Of a stretch of DNA of 64,000 bases, positions 53,837 through 62,079 are shown piece after piece. This stretch comes from Granulosicoccus sp045106855. GTDB lineage: Bacteria; Pseudomonadota; Gammaproteobacteria; Granulosicoccales; Granulosicoccaceae. Numbering within the stretch: position 1 is the first letter of the stretch; the number at the start of each line of letters is the position of its first letter. A model generated the notes under the pieces. That model saw only the letters and a program-made list of their open reading frames with translations, had not been told where the DNA came from and searched no databases. The position numbers were made by a program, and so were the translations under genes. The stretch spans positions 62,001 to 126,000 of the forward strand of contig JBGCFI010000007.1 of assembly GCA_045106855.1 (NCBI GenBank), read 5' to 3'.

Positions 53837-54073
53837 TCAGAATGCCTTGAACGTCAATGTTGTCAGGGTTCTGTCTATACCCTCCAGAGTCGCCAGGTTA
53901 TCGTTAACAAATCTACCGACATCCAGATCTTCTGGCACATAGAGCTTGACCAGCAGGTCAAATTCTCCGCTGGTTGAATATAGTTCGGAATGGATATCCC
54001 GATCGGCTATCGCCTCGGCAACAGCGTATGTTTGTCCCGGTGTACAACGAATTTGTACAAAAATACATGTCAT
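53837..54073 (-). CDS. Stand-alone Lrp/AsnC ligand-binding (RAM) domain protein
   Basis: This 78-residue protein consists only of the AsnC_trans_reg alpha/beta domain: IFVQIRCTPGQTYAVAEAIA, then STSGEFDLLVKLYVPEDLDV and GIDRTLTTLTFKAF. There is no DNA-binding helix-turn-helix. Such single-domain proteins bind amino acids or modulate full Lrp proteins. It lies 156 bases downstream of gcdH on the same strand, which hints at a role in lysine or tryptophan catabolism control; this is inference. Confidence 0.82.
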   Translation of the reverse strand: MTCIFVQIRCTPGQTYAVAEAIADRDIHSELYSTSGEFDLLVKLYVPEDLDVGRFVNDNLATLEGIDRTLTTLTFKAF

Positions 54074-54229
54074 TCGGACGATTCCTGTATTGGTTTTCTG
54101 TAGCTATCTGATCGATCAAAACATTTGTCGACATCGACGTGGCTGTTCGAAAGCTCATGGTGACACTTGGACTCAATAACCAAAGGTAAAAAAGCGTTAC
54201 CTTCGATTATTGACAGATTTGGAATAAGT

Positions 54230-55459
54230 CTACTGGAACGCCTGTAGACCCGTCATACCACGTCCCAGTATCAAGGCATGGACATCGTGTGTGCCTTCAT
54301 AGGTATTGACGGCTTCCAGATTCATCACATGGCGTATGACGCCGTATTCATCACTTATACCGTTGCCACCGTGCATATCTCGCGACTCTCTGGCAATTGC
54401 GATTGCCTTTCCGCAGTTATTGCGCTTCATCAAGCTGATAAGTTCAGCGGAGGCGGTGTGATTGTCAAACATTCTGCCTAACTGAAGGGATCCGAGCAAC
54501 CCAAGTGAAATCTCGGTTTGCATATCAGCCAGTTTCTTTTGCACAAGCTGAGTGGCCGCCAGCGGACGACCGAATTGCTTCCGATCCATGGTGTAGTTTC
54601 GTGCTGCATGCCAGCAAGCTTCAGCGGCACCCATCGCGCCCCAGCTTATGCCATAGCGTGCCCGGTTGAGGCAGCCAAAGGGTCCGGCAAGGCCACTGAC
54701 GTTGGGCAGAAGGTTATCTTTGGGCACAAACACCTCATCCATCTGGATCATGCCGGTAATGGAGGCGCGCAATGAGAATTTTCCGTCTATCTTGGGCGCA
54801 GTCAGTCCCTGCATGCCTTTCTCGAGAATAAAGCCTTTGATTTTTCCATCGTGTTTGTCGGATTTTGCCCAAACCACCATGACATCGGCAATAGGGGAGT
54901 TGGTTATCCAGTTCTTGGAACCCGAAAGGGTGTAACCGCCATCAACCGGTTTCGCGCGTGTAATCATGGAGCCCGGGTCTGAGCCGTGGTCCGGTTCAGT
55001 CAAACCAAAGCAACCTACCGACTCGCCACTAGCCAGCTTTGGTAGAAATTTCTGTCGTTGCTCATCGGTTCCGTAGGCATAAATGGGATGCATGACCAGT
55101 GAGCTCTGGACGGACATGGCCGATCGGTATCCGCTATCGACACGTTCTACCTCTCGGGCTACAAGTCCGTAGGAGACATAGTTGGCACCCACACCACCGA
55201 ATTCCTCCGGAATTGTGGAGCCAAGAAGCCCCAGATCGCCCATCTCAGTCATGATGTCGCGATCAAACGTTTCGTGCCTGTTGGCCAGCACAACGCGACT
55301 CATCAGGCGCTCCTGACAGTAAGCGTGCGCTGTGTCACGAATCATTCGTTCCTCTTCGGAGAGCAGGCTATCCAACAGGAAGGGGTCTTCCCAGACAAGT
55401 GAGGCAGGCTTGGATCGCGCTAATTCGGGGCCGGTAAGCGAAATGGCGTCTGCTGTCAT
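54230..55459 (-). CDS. gcdH: Glutaryl-CoA dehydrogenase
   Basis: This 409-residue acyl-CoA dehydrogenase of the glutaryl-CoA type oxidises and decarboxylates glutaryl-CoA to crotonyl-CoA in lysine and tryptophan breakdown. Marks are YRSAMSVQSSLVMHPIYAYG, GCFGLTEPDHGSDPGSM and the catalytic Glu E388 in NTYEGTHDVHALILGR. Length is as expected. The start ATG at 55459 has GGAGAA just upstream. The kynAU genes on the other side of a 620-base gap fit a tryptophan link, but the pathway to glutaryl-CoA is not complete here. Confidence 0.93.
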   Translation of the reverse strand: MTADAISLTGPELARSKPASLVWEDPFLLDSLLSEEERMIRDTAHAYCQERLMSRVVLANRHETFDRDIMTEMGDLGLLGSTIPEEFGGVGANYVSYGLVAREVERVDSGYRSAMSVQSSLVMHPIYAYGTDEQRQKFLPKLASGESVGCFGLTEPDHGSDPGSMITRAKPVDGGYTLSGSKNWITNSPIADVMVVWAKSDKHDGKIKGFILEKGMQGLTAPKIDGKFSLRASITGMIQMDEVFVPKDNLLPNVSGLAGPFGCLNRARYGISWGAMGAAEACWHAARNYTMDRKQFGRPLAATQLVQKKLADMQTEISLGLLGSLQLGRMFDNHTASAELISLMKRNNCGKAIAIARESRDMHGGNGISDEYGVIRHVMNLEAVNTYEGTHDVHALILGRGMTGLQAFQ

Positions 55460-56078
55460 GGGGGTATTCTCCTTAGTCGATTGCGATGCATACTATAGTG
55501 CAAAGATGCCTGGCTGGACCAGCGCTCAAGTTTAACACCGCTATCCTGATTGCTCGATTGTCTGGGCCGTTGACTAGGTAATAGTGTTTTGCACTGCAGG
55601 TACTCGATCGGGTAGCAATCCGGTCGCGTCGCTACAAGCGACGAATTATTCAGTTTTGCCCAGCTTGTTGGAGAGGGCAGGGCTCGACTTGCCGGTATTC
55701 TAGGGGGGGGGGCTGGCAGTTATTGAAGAAGCAAGCCCCGGAACTGCTGCTTAAGCGGGTAGCGTTGTTGGCTTCAACAGCAGTAGTGAATTGCCTGGCA
55801 GGCAGACTTTATGTCCTCATCACCGATAGCGTAGCGGTTCAAGGGTTGTTGAGTTCCGTTTGAACCAGGAGAAATATCTACTTTGTGGTGATCGCGACAA
55901 GGAGGTTTGCGTACGGTGGGAAACAGTGTTTGTAACGGGGCTCGGTTGCTTTATCGAACAAGCTTGATAAGCTGTTTGATTGTTTGTGGTTTGCTGGCAA
56001 TACGGTTATGACAGATAAGGACGTTCGGTTTAGAAGCCGGAAGGTGGAGGCAACTAAAATTATTCATCAAAGACTCTC
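55460..56078. other. Intergenic region between gcdH and kynA with a G10 tract
   Basis: About 620 bases with no supported gene, holding the divergent promoters of gcdH and kynAU. A run of ten G residues lies at 55703-55712. A short hairpin (CGTCGC, TACAA, GCGACG) is at 55627-55643. A GGAGG sequence near 55901 is not followed by a usable reading frame. Confidence 0.45.
55703..55712 (+). repeat. G10 homopolymer tract
   Basis: Ten consecutive G residues in an intergenic stretch about 370 bases before kynA. Such tracts are prone to length change during replication and to sequencing error. No frame crosses it, so any effect would be on promoter spacing or RNA structure. Confidence 0.85.
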
Positions 56079-56912
56079 ATGACTGAAGACATTGACAAGG
56101 CGTCCGAAGGGGCAAAGATGTCGTTCGCGAATGACATGAGTTACGTTGATTATTTAAGTCTGGATAAACTTCTTGACGCACAGTTCAAGCTTAGTAACGC
56201 GCATGATGAGATGTTGTTTATCGTCCAGCACCAGACGTCTGAGTTATGGATGAGACTCATTTTGCACGAACTGCGCGCTGCCCGCAGTCTTATCTCGGAT
56301 GAGCGGCACAGTGAGGCATTCAAAATGCTGACGCGCGTTGCGAGGATATTTGAACAATTAAACAACGCCTGGGACGTTTTGAGAACAATGACACCGAGCG
56401 ACTACACGGCGTTCAGGGACGATCTTGGCGCTTCTTCCGGATTTCAATCCCATCAATACCGATTAATTGAATTCATGCTGGGAAATCGAAACGCCAGAAT
56501 GCTGAAAGTTCATGAGCACAGGCCTGAGCTACATGCCATGCTTTTGGAAGAGTTGGAACGACCGTCTCTATATCATGTGTCACTAGAGGCATTAGAGCGT
56601 GGCCTGGATATAGAACTCTCTCGTTCGGCTTTCCGATTGAATGCCCCTCATCAATCAGACGAAAACATAATCGCAGCCTGGAGTATCGTTTATCGCGATC
56701 CCAAGAGTCACTGGATGCTCTATGAATTAGCCGAGAAGCTGGTTGACCTTGAAGACTATTTTCGACGTTGGCGTTTCAATCATGTCACTACGGTGGAGCG
56801 CGTAATAGGTTTTAAACGCGGTACTGGAGGAACCAGTGGAGTTTCCTATTTGAAAAAAATGCTTGAAGTAGAGCTTTTTCCTGAACTTTGGCACTTGCGG
56901 GGAGCAATGTAA
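56079..56912 (+). CDS. kynA: Tryptophan 2,3-dioxygenase
   Basis: This 277-residue heme dioxygenase opens the indole ring of tryptophan to N-formylkynurenine. Typical segments are LSYVDYL-like (SYVDYLSLDKLLDAQ), HDEMLFIVQHQTSELWM with the conserved His, SGFQSHQYRLIEFMLGNR and the C-terminal GTGGTSGVSYLKK loop. The start is ATG at 56079; an internal ATG 17 codons later is less likely. It ends directly at kynU. The kynB formamidase gene that normally joins them is absent from the window. Confidence 0.94.
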   Translation: MTEDIDKASEGAKMSFANDMSYVDYLSLDKLLDAQFKLSNAHDEMLFIVQHQTSELWMRLILHELRAARSLISDERHSEAFKMLTRVARIFEQLNNAWDVLRTMTPSDYTAFRDDLGASSGFQSHQYRLIEFMLGNRNARMLKVHEHRPELHAMLLEELERPSLYHVSLEALERGLDIELSRSAFRLNAPHQSDENIIAAWSIVYRDPKSHWMLYELAEKLVDLEDYFRRWRFNHVTTVERVIGFKRGTGGTSGVSYLKKMLEVELFPELWHLRGAM

Positions 56913-56915
56913 GTG

Positions 56916-58109
56916 ATGCTTGATCTACTTCCTCGGAAAACCTTGTTTAACTTGCCGGATGATGTCATCTATCTTGATGGCAATTCGCTGGGTCCCTTGC
57001 CTGCAGCTGTGCCAGAGCGTGTGGCCAATGTCATAAGCAAGCAATGGGGTACACAGCTGATTCGCGGCTGGAACGAATCACAATGGATGGAACTACCAGG
57101 CCGCATTGGGGATACGATAGCAACGTTAATTGGTGCAAAGAAAGGCACTGTAGTAATGGGTGATACCTTGTCAATCAAGGTTTATCAGGCGTTGTGCGCC
57201 GCTCTGAAAATGAATCCCGGACGTCGGGTGATTCTCTCAGATGCCGGGAATTTCCCAACCGATCTTTATATGGCGCAAGGGCTCATCGAGTTGCTCGACA
57301 AGGGGTACAGCTTGAAGCTGGTAGAGCCCCATGAGGTTATGCAGTCTATCGATGAGAGCATTGCAGTAGTAATGCTGACGCAAGTTGACTACCGTACAGG
57401 TCGATTGCATGACATGCAGGCAATAACCAGCGCAACTCATGCAGCAGGGGCAATTAGCATCTGGGATCTGGCCCATAGCGCCGGTGCCCTACCTATTCAA
57501 CTAGACGAGTGTGAGTGTGAGTATGCCGTGGGTTGTACATACAAGTACTTGAACGGAGGGCCTGGTGCGCCAGCGTTTATTTACGTCCGCCCGGATCTCA
57601 TCTCCAGTAGTGCACCGAGTCTGGCTGGCTGGTTAGGTCACGAGTCGCCGTTTGCATTCGATAAGTCTTACACCCCCGCACAGTCAATCGAACGCATGCG
57701 TGTGGGAACCCCGCCGGTATTGCAATTGGCAGCGCTTGAGGCAGCATTAGGTGTTTGGGAAGGTATTGACTTGGCGTCAATTCGCGAAGCAAGTATCCGG
57801 CTATCTCAACTATTTATCGCGGAGGTAGAAGCTCGTTGCCCGGAACTGCGCCTAGCCAGCCCGCGTGAGCCTGAGTTGCGCGGTTCACAAGTGTCTTTCT
57901 CTTTTGACCGGGGGTACGCAGTAGTCCAGGCCCTGATCGCGCACAATGTCATCGGAGATTTCAGAGCCCCGGATATTATGCGGTTCGGGTTTACGCCTCT
58001 TTATCTGGAGGACGCGGATATTATTGTTGCTGTGGACAGGCTGGAGAAAATACTAAAGCAAAAGATCTGGGCACAGCCTGAATTTCAAGTCAGGAAAGCG
58101 GTTACCTGA
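56916..58109 (+). CDS. kynU: Kynureninase
   Basis: This 397-residue PLP enzyme splits kynurenine into anthranilate and alanine. It shows YLDGNSLGPLP at the N terminus, SDAGNFPTDLYMAQGL, DLAHSAGALPI with the PLP-binding Asp, and the Schiff-base Lys K210 in GCTYKYLNGGPGAPAF. I chose ATG at 56916; a GTG one codon upstream touches the kynA stop. It is cotranscribed with kynA. Downstream use of anthranilate is not encoded in the window. Confidence 0.94.
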   Translation: MLDLLPRKTLFNLPDDVIYLDGNSLGPLPAAVPERVANVISKQWGTQLIRGWNESQWMELPGRIGDTIATLIGAKKGTVVMGDTLSIKVYQALCAALKMNPGRRVILSDAGNFPTDLYMAQGLIELLDKGYSLKLVEPHEVMQSIDESIAVVMLTQVDYRTGRLHDMQAITSATHAAGAISIWDLAHSAGALPIQLDECECEYAVGCTYKYLNGGPGAPAFIYVRPDLISSSAPSLAGWLGHESPFAFDKSYTPAQSIERMRVGTPPVLQLAALEAALGVWEGIDLASIREASIRLSQLFIAEVEARCPELRLASPREPELRGSQVSFSFDRGYAVVQALIAHNVIGDFRAPDIMRFGFTPLYLEDADIIVAVDRLEKILKQKIWAQPEFQVRKAVT

Positions 58110-58127
58110 CAGGTATGTTGATGTTCA

Positions 58128-59801
58128 TTAGTGGTGTTCGTCATACCCTTTGATAGGCGGGTCTGCCTGCTTGGGAACGGTCTCTCGCTCAATCATTCTA
58201 CGCACGGTAGGCAGCCCCTCACCCTGATGCAGGGCGCGTAAGGTGTCAGACACTTCAGAGTCGGATATGGTTCGACGCTGGTTGTGTCTGACATACTCAA
58301 CCCAGGTCGCCACGTAGTATTTTTCAGTCCAGATTCTCGGGTTTTCAAGATCTCGTAGTAGTGACCAACGTCGCGCACCATCGCGTAAGCGAATTCTTCT
58401 TCTGGCGGACATGGCTTTAAGAAACTCCGGTATGTCACTTTCGTTAATGTGAAAGTCGACAGTTACCATGATGGGGCCGGTGCGTGGTGTCAATTGAAGC
58501 GCCAGGGTTGGCTCTATGAACCGGTTTAACGGATCAAGATTCAGCGTTTCGAATTCCGGCAGGGGAAGTTTGTAACCGACACAACCACCCGCTATCAAGG
58601 TCGCAGCTGAGGCGACGAATGCGATCTGCAGACTCTGAGTTTCTGCCAATAACCCCCACAACCAGCTGCCGGCAACCATTCCCAGTGCGTTGCTCATCAT
58701 ATAGAAGGATAGTGCCCGTCCAACCACCCAGCGTGGCGTGGAGAGTTGCAATGAAACATTGAGTAGTGAGTTAGTTGTCATCCAGCAACCACCGCATATT
58801 AATAATGCAATGGCGGAAACCAACATGCTGTGACCCATGGACAGTAACAATATGCCAAGAGCCATGGTCAGGAATGAGGTCCGGACAATAGTTTCGGTAT
58901 TGAACTTACGGCGTGTTCTGGAACTGCTTATTGCCCCGAACACCGCACCGATACCAAAACATCCCAGCAGTATTCCGTACGTTGACGCACTGCCTCGTAG
59001 CAGGTCGCGCGCGACCAATGGCAGCAAGGCCAGCACGGATACGGCGGCCAGTCCGAATAGAAACCCTCTAAAAATGATACGCAACAAATTGGGAGACAGG
59101 CCCACGTAGCGGACACCAGCGGTTGCGGCCTGGCGAAACGGTTCTCGCGGAAGCGCTCTTACTTCAGCCTGTTTTTTCCAGACGATAAGGGCCAGAATCA
59201 GAGCCAGGTAACTGACGGCATTGAAGGCAAAAGCTGCAGCTGCGCCTGCCACCACAATGATCAGGCCGCCTAGTGCAGGTCCGATGCTTCGCATCAGGTT
59301 AAACGACATACTGTTGGCAGTTACTGCTGCTGGCACTTGATGTCGAGGCACGATATCACCGACGGTAGCTTGCCAGGATGGATTATGTAACGCACCACCG
59401 CAACCGATAACAAAGGTGAATGCCAATAAAAGCCACGGCGTAAGCATATTAAAGAACGTGACCAGTGTCAGTGCTATTGAGACGATCAGCATCATTAGCT
59501 GCGCAGCGAGCATGATTCTGCGTCGATCATAGTTGTCGGCAAGAACACCAGCTAACAGTGACAAACCCATAATGGGTAACGTGGTGGAGCCTGTAACCAA
59601 TGCAACCATCTGCTCAGAGTCGGTTAGCGTTGTCATAGTCCAGCCCGCTGCTACGACTTGAACCAAGCTGCCTAGGTTGGATACGAGTGTTGCCAGCCAA
59701 AGCGATCGGAATACCGGATTACGGAAAGGTGCCAGACCTGATGAGGTTGCGCCTGATGGCGATGTGGGATTGCTGGAATTGGCGAAGGGTTTATCGGGCA
59801 C
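58128..59801 (-). CDS. MFS exporter with C-terminal monooxygenase-like domain (MFS_3)
   Basis: This 557-residue transporter has twelve hydrophobic helices in the first 420 residues (FRNPVFRSLWLATLVSNLGS, a standard MFS_3/EntS start; GLSLLAGVLADNYDRRRIML) and a C-terminal soluble domain of about 110 residues that resembles the antibiotic-monooxygenase (ABM) dimeric barrel often fused to this group (VTVDFHINESDIPEFLKAM). MFS_3 members export siderophores or drugs; the substrate here is unknown. It is convergent with kynU, 18 bases away. The start is ATG at 59801. Confidence 0.87.
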   Translation of the reverse strand: MPDKPFANSSNPTSPSGATSSGLAPFRNPVFRSLWLATLVSNLGSLVQVVAAGWTMTTLTDSEQMVALVTGSTTLPIMGLSLLAGVLADNYDRRRIMLAAQLMMLIVSIALTLVTFFNMLTPWLLLAFTFVIGCGGALHNPSWQATVGDIVPRHQVPAAVTANSMSFNLMRSIGPALGGLIIVVAGAAAAFAFNAVSYLALILALIVWKKQAEVRALPREPFRQAATAGVRYVGLSPNLLRIIFRGFLFGLAAVSVLALLPLVARDLLRGSASTYGILLGCFGIGAVFGAISSSRTRRKFNTETIVRTSFLTMALGILLLSMGHSMLVSAIALLICGGCWMTTNSLLNVSLQLSTPRWVVGRALSFYMMSNALGMVAGSWLWGLLAETQSLQIAFVASAATLIAGGCVGYKLPLPEFETLNLDPLNRFIEPTLALQLTPRTGPIMVTVDFHINESDIPEFLKAMSARRRIRLRDGARRWSLLRDLENPRIWTEKYYVATWVEYVRHNQRRTISDSEVSDTLRALHQGEGLPTVRRMIERETVPKQADPPIKGYDEHH

Positions 59802-60209
59802 GGGAATGCGATTAGCTTATCCAGGTTACATGAATCAGGAGTAATGTAATGTGCATCTTGAACTTATCGTTGCGTATTGCCAAGTGTTTAAAGCACTAAA
59901 TCAAATAATTCGCTAATTCAGTGTCAATGTTAATGAGCTTTCCGTATTGCCAGATTGGTGGAGTTCACTGTTGAAAAGATGGTTGGTGGCCGACGAAACC
60001 CAATGGGGTCAAAGCATTCGGTCGTTTCTGAGCGAAACGAATTAGCATTTATTTAAAAGTTTTTATGGCTCATGAATAAATGTTCATGCGCGTAATACTA
60101 CCTTTACTAAAGTGGATCGTTAAACTCTTTCTGGCTGTGAGTCATCACTTTCTCACCATGGCAGGTAATGCAAGGCTGAGTGAACAACATCAACAAGAAG
60201 ACACCTTAC
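59802..60209. other. Divergent intergenic region before the GH16 gene
   Basis: About 400 bases without a supported gene. It contains the dyad CATGAA-N6-TTCATG at 60071-60088, a candidate operator about 120 bases before the glycosidase. The remainder should hold the promoters of the MFS gene and the GH16 gene. Short frames here have no recognisable features. Confidence 0.4.
60071..60088. promoter_or_regulatory. Dyad CATGAA-N6-TTCATG upstream of GH16 gene
   Basis: Perfect 6-bp arms with a 6-base spacer. The 18-bp size is typical of helix-turn-helix dimer sites. Position upstream of a polysaccharide hydrolase suggests substrate-dependent control; no regulator is adjacent. Confidence 0.35.
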
Positions 60210-61547
60210 ATGAAAGTAAAAATTGCTTTATTTCTAGCTCCGATTCTTTTTCTATGTTTACATTCCGGCTACTCTTTAGCGGTAACAACGCCATCTGAGC
60301 TTGGCGGAGTCGAAATTGAGGGCGGTACCGTTAAATGGGAGTGGAGGGCTACTGAAGACGCCAGAGAATATCAGGTTACCGTAGACGGCGAATACGTCGG
60401 TACAACGGATCAAACTTACTGGGTAAGTGAGGGCCTATGGATCGGATCTCATTCCATGACAGTAAAGGGGGTCGATGATTCGGGCGACGTTTCTGAGCAA
60501 TCGGAGACGGTTAAAGTCCGGGTTGAAGGCCGAGCTGAAAGCCCCTCATCTGAAGTTGACCCTGTTTTGCCGCAGACGGCAGAAACTGATCCAGATGATT
60601 CTGGCCTGATAGATCCAAGCTCGTACAACTATCCTGAAGTTACTGAAAAGTCCGGCTATGAACTCGTATTCAGTGATGAGTTTAATGCAAGTTCATTGAA
60701 TCCGGCGCGCTGGCATTCACAACTACGCTGGGATGGTGAATGGAATGGAGAACGCTATGAATACAGAGTCATCAATGGAGAAGACCAGTTCTACGTCAAT
60801 GTGTTGAGTCCAGACCAGGAACATCAGGATCAGATAGCCTCGGTTGCCAACCCTTTTGAATTCGATGGTAGCCGGCTTGCAATCAGGGCAAGAATCAACC
60901 CATTGAAATCCAGTGATGATAACAAGACGTACGGGGCGCTAATGGACATTGCCTCGCAGCAGGAATTTTTATCAGGCGCCATTTCAACGCATGAAAAGTT
61001 CAGTCGCAAGTATGGCTATTTTGAAGCCAGAATCAAGATTCCCAGTCATGTCGGTACGTTTCCGGCATTTTGGTTGTTCCATGAAAGCCGTTCCTGGGAA
61101 GGTACACAGCGTACCGAGATAGACATCATGGAAAACCTGGGCCATGCGCCGTACTATATTTATAATTCATTTCACTATTTCAAGAATGTCTCCGAATACT
61201 ATGGCGGAGATGCAAATTTCATTAAACCAAAACCTTCCGGTCAGATTTTTACGGGTATTGATTACAGCGAGAACTTCCATGTTTATGCCGTCGAATGGGA
61301 GCCTGGAAAAGTTACTTGGTTCATTGATGGCGAAAAAGTCAGTGAACTGGAAAATTCAGAAGTCGATTACGAGGATCTCTACTTGATGATCAATCTGGCC
61401 ATGGGAGGAAACTGGACTAATTTTCCAACGAGTGCTGGTGGGTTGGGAAGATCAAGTGATCAGCGTTACCCCACGGGCAATGATCTTCAAGAGTTCTCGA
61501 ATCCTGCACTAGAGATCGATTACGTCAGAGTATTCAAACGTCGTTAA
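60210..61547 (+). CDS. Secreted GH16 glycoside hydrolase
   Basis: From ATG at 60210 the product is 445 residues: signal peptide (cleavage near SGYSLA|VT), an N-terminal fibronectin-like beta module (about 15-110), a Pro/Asp-rich linker, and a GH16 jelly roll (about 150-445). The active-site motif EIDIMENLG gives nucleophile E303, D305 and acid/base E308. YELVFSDEFNASSLNPARWH, FPAFWLFHES and the C-terminal IDYVRVFKR are typical. The single-Met EIDIME motif fits laminarinase, agarase or carrageenase branches; specificity is not clear. The open frame starts at GTG 60180, but the later ATG gives a proper signal peptide. Confidence 0.88.
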   Translation: MKVKIALFLAPILFLCLHSGYSLAVTTPSELGGVEIEGGTVKWEWRATEDAREYQVTVDGEYVGTTDQTYWVSEGLWIGSHSMTVKGVDDSGDVSEQSETVKVRVEGRAESPSSEVDPVLPQTAETDPDDSGLIDPSSYNYPEVTEKSGYELVFSDEFNASSLNPARWHSQLRWDGEWNGERYEYRVINGEDQFYVNVLSPDQEHQDQIASVANPFEFDGSRLAIRARINPLKSSDDNKTYGALMDIASQQEFLSGAISTHEKFSRKYGYFEARIKIPSHVGTFPAFWLFHESRSWEGTQRTEIDIMENLGHAPYYIYNSFHYFKNVSEYYGGDANFIKPKPSGQIFTGIDYSENFHVYAVEWEPGKVTWFIDGEKVSELENSEVDYEDLYLMINLAMGGNWTNFPTSAGGLGRSSDQRYPTGNDLQEFSNPALEIDYVRVFKRR

Positions 61548-61571
61548 TGGCTGGAAATTGGTGTTAACAAT

Positions 61572-61613
61572 ACATTGAATGGCAGGCCTTTAGAGAGGTT
61601 TGTCATTCAATGT
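61572..61613 (+). terminator. 17-bp stem-loop after the GH16 gene
   Basis: ACATTGAATGGCAGGCC (61572-61588) and GGTTTGTCATTCAATGT (61597-61613) pair over 17 positions, three of them G-U, around an 8-base loop. It begins 25 bases after the stop, with TATTACC following. It is a likely terminator, though the T-run is short. Confidence 0.6.
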
Positions 61614-62079
61614 TATTACCCGCTCTTTTTTCACGCGTTTATCGAAAAAACTGAATACGTGCGATAGAACGGTATGCTGTCACCCGGAATGACTTTGTTT
61701 TGAGTAAACGCGCTAACCCATCGGATACATCGGTGGCGTGCGCGAAAGTGACCGGGCAAGCTGTGGCTGGCAGCGTGCAGGTGCTGTACAACACTGTTAC
61801 CTTTGGTAACAATTGCTCGATATCGTGGCTCATCGGCAGAGAAAAATGAGTCGGCAGTAAATAAGCTATTGAATTTATTGCGAATAAATACTTGCACCTT
61901 GAATGTGCATCATTTCTTACAATGTCCCCCAGAAAAGAGTGCAGGGCTGGCGTCTTTCAAAATTGAAACCCGTCACCTGAATGATTCGATGGCACATATA
62001 CGTGTCACTAATTGCACTCTTGATATCTAAAGTCATCTAGTATTCGGCCTTCAAAGATTTTGTAGCCACAGGGGAGATC
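61614..62079. other. Intergenic region before acs
   Basis: About 465 bases with no supported gene. The notable element is the perfect dyad TGTTACC-TTT-GGTAACA at 61795-61811. Short frames on both strands have no family features. This region should hold the acs promoter. Confidence 0.4.
61795..61811. promoter_or_regulatory. 17-bp dyad upstream of acs
   Basis: TGTTACC, a TTT spacer and GGTAACA form perfect 7-bp arms, 269 bases before acs. The size fits a dimeric repressor or activator site. No regulator gene is adjacent, so the binding protein is unknown. Confidence 0.4.

Noticed and set aside
60080..60298. 72-residue frame overlapping the start of the GH16 gene
   Set aside because: It overlaps the GH16 signal peptide in another frame and has no homology-like features.
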